From CAXBGS01 sp963975425 (lineage in GTDB: Bacteria; Planctomycetota; Planctomycetia; Pirellulales; Pirellulaceae), in NCBI GenBank assembly GCA_963975425.1, contig CAXBGS010000008.1, positions 284,930 through 348,929 of the forward strand: DNA of 64,000 bases. Direction: 5' to 3'. The translations under genes and the position numbers were made by a program. This document shows, one piece after another, positions 63,947 to 64,000 of the stretch. Each line of letters begins with the position of its first letter. The first letter of the stretch is position 1. The notes beneath the pieces are model-generated. The model saw only the letters and a program-made list of their open reading frames with translations, was not told where the DNA came from and did no database searches.

Positions 63947-64000
63947 TTTCAGATTTCAGATTTCAGATTTCAGATTTCAGATTTCAGATTTCAGATTTCA
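63947..64000. repeat. 7-bp tandem repeat TTTCAGA, at least 7.7 copies
   Basis: Perfect head-to-tail copies of TTTCAGA run from 63947 to the end of the window and may continue. It follows accA directly and is non-coding. Confidence 0.95.

Noticed and set aside
1..64000. tRNA, rRNA, riboswitch, IS element or prophage
   Set aside because: I looked through the intergenic regions and found no cloverleaf-type tRNA ends, rRNA segments, known riboswitch motifs, transposase genes or phage genes. A covariance-model scan would be needed to exclude small RNAs.

Overview
The window looks like a chromosomal segment of a planctomycete close to Rhodopirellula/Pirellulaceae. This is an inference from gene content and style, not a database match. 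Supporting signs are a fused ResB-ResC cytochrome c synthase, several secreted haem and copper proteins, a formylglycine-generating-enzyme-like secreted protein, Hanks-type kinases beside an FHA protein, large planctomycete-type hypothetical proteins, moderately high GC, and frequent GTG/TTG starts with weak Shine-Dalgarno sites. Almost all the DNA is accounted for by genes. I see no rRNA, tRNA, IS element, prophage or CRISPR array.

Layout. 0-5.2 kb: the end of an unknown protein, the CcsBA haem-export/cytochrome c synthase fusion and a translationally coupled monohaem cytochrome. 5.3-10 kb: an AsmA-like membrane-anchored protein on the minus strand, an SBF-type transporter and the bifunctional 23S rRNA methyltransferase RlmKL. 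10.1-10.7 kb: an array of six ~104-bp palindromic repeats. 10.9-15 kb: rpmE, prfA with its methylase prmC, and purD on the minus strand. 15.2-22.8 kb: a copper/haem cluster consisting of a cupredoxin-like protein, a dihaem cytochrome lipoprotein, a tiny membrane protein, ctaA, ctaB, an ABC-2 exporter, a Sco protein and a DUF420/CtaM-like protein. It reads as a cytochrome oxidase assembly operon without the oxidase subunits. 24.3-27.5 kb: fliP-fliQ-fliR-flhB. 28.3-30.2 kb: leuA preceded by a leucine-rich leader peptide and a terminator. 30.3-39.3 kb: a uronate isomerase-like protein with a long acidic tail (minus), an HtrA protease, an O-antigen ligase-like protein, an FGE-like protein, asd and truA. 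39.5-44.7 kb: a Ser/Thr kinase, an FHA protein, a polysaccharide flippase and a NYN ribonuclease. 44.7-54.9 kb: putA (minus), serC, serA and a large MscS-type channel. 55-60.5 kb: a DUF2726 protein, flhA, flhF, a small membrane protein and fliA. 60.6-64 kb: a glycosyltransferase, an atypical kinase, accA and a 7-bp tandem repeat.

The strongest unexpected observation is the region upstream of leuA. A good promoter is followed at once by a 21-codon reading frame with seven Leu codons in an eight-codon block. Next come a pause-type hairpin, a segment able to pair with the 5' arm of a terminator, and then a clean intrinsic terminator. This is the full architecture of ribosome-mediated leucine attenuation, and the predicted transcription start falls on the leader peptide's own ATG, so the leader mRNA may be leaderless. 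Other items worth checking are the six-copy palindromic array, the one-sided orientation of GGGCAGGG (KOPS-like) octamers, an NPTE instead of NPTH cleavage motif in FlhB, an HLD/DFT kinase, and the acidic tail on the uronate isomerase-like protein.
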